This document shows, piece by piece, positions 7,601 through 8,235 of a DNA stretch of 8,235 bases. Every line of letters starts with the position of its first letter. Positions within the stretch are counted from its first letter, which is position 1. Made by a program: the position numbers and the translations under genes. Below the pieces are notes generated by a model. The model had not been told where the DNA came from. It searched no databases and saw only the letters and a program-made list of their open reading frames with translations. Origin of the DNA: an uncultured Ruminococcus sp. (GTDB lineage: Bacteria; Bacillota; Clostridia; Oscillospirales; Ruminococcaceae); contig CAMAIG010000050.1 of NCBI GenBank assembly GCA_945835085.1, positions 1 to 8,235 on the forward strand, in the 5' to 3' direction.

Positions 7601-8235
7601 CTTAAACGAACAAAGGTCAAGCTTGATACTGCAGCAAGCGGCGCTGACTGCATTAAGCTTCTGAAAGTCAAGCGCTATGACATTGTTTTCCTTGATCATA
7701 TGATGCCCGAAATGGACGGTATCGAAACCCTGAAAAAGATCAAGGAGGAAAAGCTTGCGGAAGGCACCTGCTTTATCGCACTAACAGCAAACGCTATCCA
7801 TGGAGCAAGACAGGCATATCTTGATGCAGGCTTCGATGATTATCTGTCTAAGCCCTTTACAGGGGTCGATATCGAAAAGTGCCTTTTCGGTCATATTCCC
7901 CCCAGCCTTTGCATTGAGGAAAAGGCTTCGGAGGAAAATACCCCCGAGCCTGCAGGTGATAATGCCCAAACGGATAACAACACCCTTTTCAGCCCCAATG
8001 AGGGAGCAAAATATGTGGGCGGAGATACCGATGCATATAAAGAAGTCCTGGAGATATATGTACGCAAAGCGCCGGAGCTTTCCCGCCGCATTGAAAGGCT
8101 TTTTGATGAAAAGGACTGGAAGAATTATGTGATAGAGGTCCATGCACTGAAAAGCTCCTCCCTTACCATCGGTTCAAGAGAGCTTTCCGAGCTTGCAAAG
8201 GAGCTTGAGCTTTCGGGCAAGGCAGGAAATTACAG
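4622..8235 (+). CDS. Hybrid sensor histidine kinase with two dCache sensors, duplicated HisKA hairpin, HATPase, receiver and HPt (3' end outside window)
   Basis: The frame is open from TTG 4622 to the window edge (1204 codons, no stop). TTG is chosen because AAAGGGA (4606-4612) lies nine bases upstream and the product starts MKKSSLKLSSSNR just before a membrane helix. The first in-frame ATG (4691) is inside that helix. Layout: TM1 14-34; extracellular dCache 36-283; TM2 284-306; degenerate HisKA hairpin about 307-375, with Asn328 in place of His; TM3 399-416; second dCache 417-670; TM4 671-693; HisKA with MSHEIRTP (His725); HATPase with N-box Asn842, DTGIGI 874-879 and GTGLGM 904-909; receiver with Asp981/982, phospho-acceptor Asp1025, Thr1055 and Lys1077; HPt with VHALKSS (His1174), cut before its end. 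It should autophosphorylate at His725 and pass phosphate through Asp1025 to His1174 and then to a separate regulator. The close position behind livM suggests co-transcription and a linked job. The ligand is unproven. Confidence 0.95.
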   Translation, partial: MKKSSLKLSSSNRVVLFSIIIALMTVIVMNIILVRRAEKKQIEAEGQMRLSSIAASVDNSLYRSECLLDSVAMQIEQIISMGGDVSGQLSEYFSPETIEDISLRSDGSCFSAYAAYDGELYINDFTPDENFVLDERSWYIGAKKRMGAVNITEPYVDASTGKMCYSISKLLSDGSTIVGLDFNLSGIQQYIEEMNSNYPGTSFIVDSEGMIVGHSNSEYVGRDYRELDFYYELINKVYMLYGNSFDFKSEGERYSIFSDKSNYDWYLVVCVKQSDAYSLLSGNILQIALVMIIVSAAVVILYISACREKLKAERALDARNEHLKSMTNELRRPLSRIMNRADILGSSGGNLTAEDIGDSAKEMDRMLETLLNDSGEELVTMDKKSKKAEKSSVNHVIRIVLVSIVLLGTAIFAIYFNTNTNLELCRNKMEKETGVYLDQVKEWSLKNKTVLNVISDSIAAQPDFSRDYDIAVAYLDSIISKYDDISVAYMCNPQWEHTVIMNNGWEPDENWHVEERQWYIDTMASLDNFNVSAPYFDEQTGLYCTTLSKIVYDDKGNFIGVLGIDYYLDKLIGILGESYTDSGYAFLTDVDGNILNHPNEDYQMKSDYSVNVSDICYRTALSEIGTDYVVFTDYDGIEKVCFAMKEDISGFNVFVVRGYFEVMGLALSSNLLYIAVFAICIIIVNVIMYSLTIWQSRVNKELKEAADKAISAGKAKNDFLANMSHEIRTPINAVLGMNEMIMRESGEKNIVEYAANIQSSGRTLLSIINDILDFSKIESGNMEIVPVTYDVSSLINDITNMVRIRAEKKNLGFICEIDKNIPSELYGDDVRIRQVITNILTNAVKYTPQGYVRLKMNVLGVNEGVVRLGVSVTDTGIGIKEEDMDKLFASFQRLDQKKNRSIEGTGLGMSIVQRLLTMMGSELKVSSVYGTGSTFSFEIEQSIVNPEPIGDFEQRFKAAAASHTAETALRTAPEAVVLVVDDNETNLLVAKSLLKRTKVKLDTAASGADCIKLLKVKRYDIVFLDHMMPEMDGIETLKKIKEEKLAEGTCFIALTANAIHGARQAYLDAGFDDYLSKPFTGVDIEKCLFGHIPPSLCIEEKASEENTPEPAGDNAQTDNNTLFSPNEGAKYVGGDTDAYKEVLEIYVRKAPELSRRIERLFDEKDWKNYVIEVHALKSSSLTIGSRELSELAKELELSGKAGNY
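4661..5740 (+). repeat. Protein-level tandem repeat, unit 1 (TM-dCache-TM-DHp)
   Basis: Residues 14-373 of the kinase, the diverged first copy of a module repeated at residues 399-770. Shared landmarks have a nearly constant offset: Arg136/Arg516, Tyr155/Tyr535 and Cys164/Cys544 are each 380 apart; Asp181/Asp565 are 384 apart; the second membrane helices start 387 apart; Asn328/His725 are 397 apart. The similarity is at protein level, and I saw no long nucleotide identity, so the duplication or fusion is old. Confidence 0.8.
5573..5740 (+). other. Degenerate HisKA (DHp) hairpin inside the kinase, His replaced by Asn
   Basis: Residues 318-373 of the kinase. They align without gaps to the intact HisKA hairpin at 715-770. 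ARNEHLKSMTNELRRP pairs with AKNDFLANMSHEIRTP, and the second helices end in DRMLETLLND and GRTLLSIIND. About 12 of 56 positions are identical, and most others near the H-box are conservative. The phospho-acceptor position is Asn328 (AAT at 5603-5605) instead of His. No N-box or G-box follows: only about 25 residues separate it from TM3. This is best read as a non-catalytic dimerisation and signal-transmission hairpin left over from a duplicated kinase module. Confidence 0.85.
5816..6931 (+). repeat. Protein-level tandem repeat, unit 2 (TM-dCache-TM-DHp)
   Basis: Residues 399-770 of the kinase, the second copy. It keeps the phospho-accepting His725 and is joined directly to the HATPase domain, so it is the catalytic copy. 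Like unit 1, its dCache has the ER-x-WYI, PY-x-D and TG-x-x-C-x-x-x-SK patterns. Confidence 0.8.

Noticed and set aside
7800..8132. Plus-strand open frame of 110 codons starting at an ATG inside the kinase.
   Set aside because: It is out of frame with the receiver/HPt coding sequence, whose motifs are intact throughout; it has no domain and no good ribosome site.
1..8235. CRISPR arrays, insertion sequences, tRNA or rRNA genes.
   Set aside because: Coding sequence fills almost the whole window, with gaps of at most 38 bp; I saw no regularly spaced direct repeats, terminal inverted repeats or RNA gene signatures.

Overview
The window is a single plus-strand gene cluster. It holds five complete genes for a branched-chain-amino-acid-type (HAAT/Liv family) ABC importer, followed by a very large membrane-bound hybrid histidine kinase that runs off the right edge. 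The organism is probably a Gram-positive anaerobe of the Clostridia, perhaps a Ruminococcus-like relative. This is inferred from the lipid-anchored binding protein, the mixed ATG/GTG/TTG starts behind purine-rich ribosome sites, the general codon style, and a hybrid kinase with receiver and HPt domains. No phylogenetic marker is present, so the genus is not established.

Layout: solute-binding lipoprotein (15-1301), LivG-type ATPase (1301-2023), LivF-type ATPase (2032-2751), LivH-type permease (2762-3622), LivM-type permease (3661-4596), then the kinase (4622 to beyond 8235). Junctions are a 1-nt overlap, 8 bp, 10 bp, 38 bp and 25 bp, with no convincing terminator, so one polycistronic message is likely. 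The promoter and leader lie left of the window, since only 14 bases precede the first gene. Order is binding protein, ATPases, permeases, unlike the E. coli livKHMGF order.

The importer is complete. The lipoprotein captures a ligand outside the cell, LivH/LivM form the channel and LivG/LivF power it. The ligand is not readable from sequence; an amino acid or related small polar molecule is the default. LivG has a degenerate ABC signature (LTLLDC) but a normal switch histidine. LivF has a perfect LSGGQ but Gln at the switch position. The heterodimer should therefore have one consensus and one degenerate ATP site.

The most interesting object is the kinase (at least 1204 residues, TTG start). 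Its N-terminal 770 residues are two tandem copies of the same unit: membrane helix, extracellular dCache sensor, membrane helix, HisKA-type dimerisation hairpin. The second copy has an intact H-box (His725) and continues into HATPase, receiver and HPt domains. The first copy has Asn328 where the phospho-accepting His should be, no ATPase domain, and the same 46-residue spacing from H-box position to the end of the hairpin. Both dCache domains keep most of the aromatic/Arg/Trp/Tyr/Asp pattern described for amino-acid-binding dCache sensors. The working model is a two-sensor kinase that monitors amino-acid-like ligands and is encoded together with the importer for such ligands. Its output regulator is not in view.
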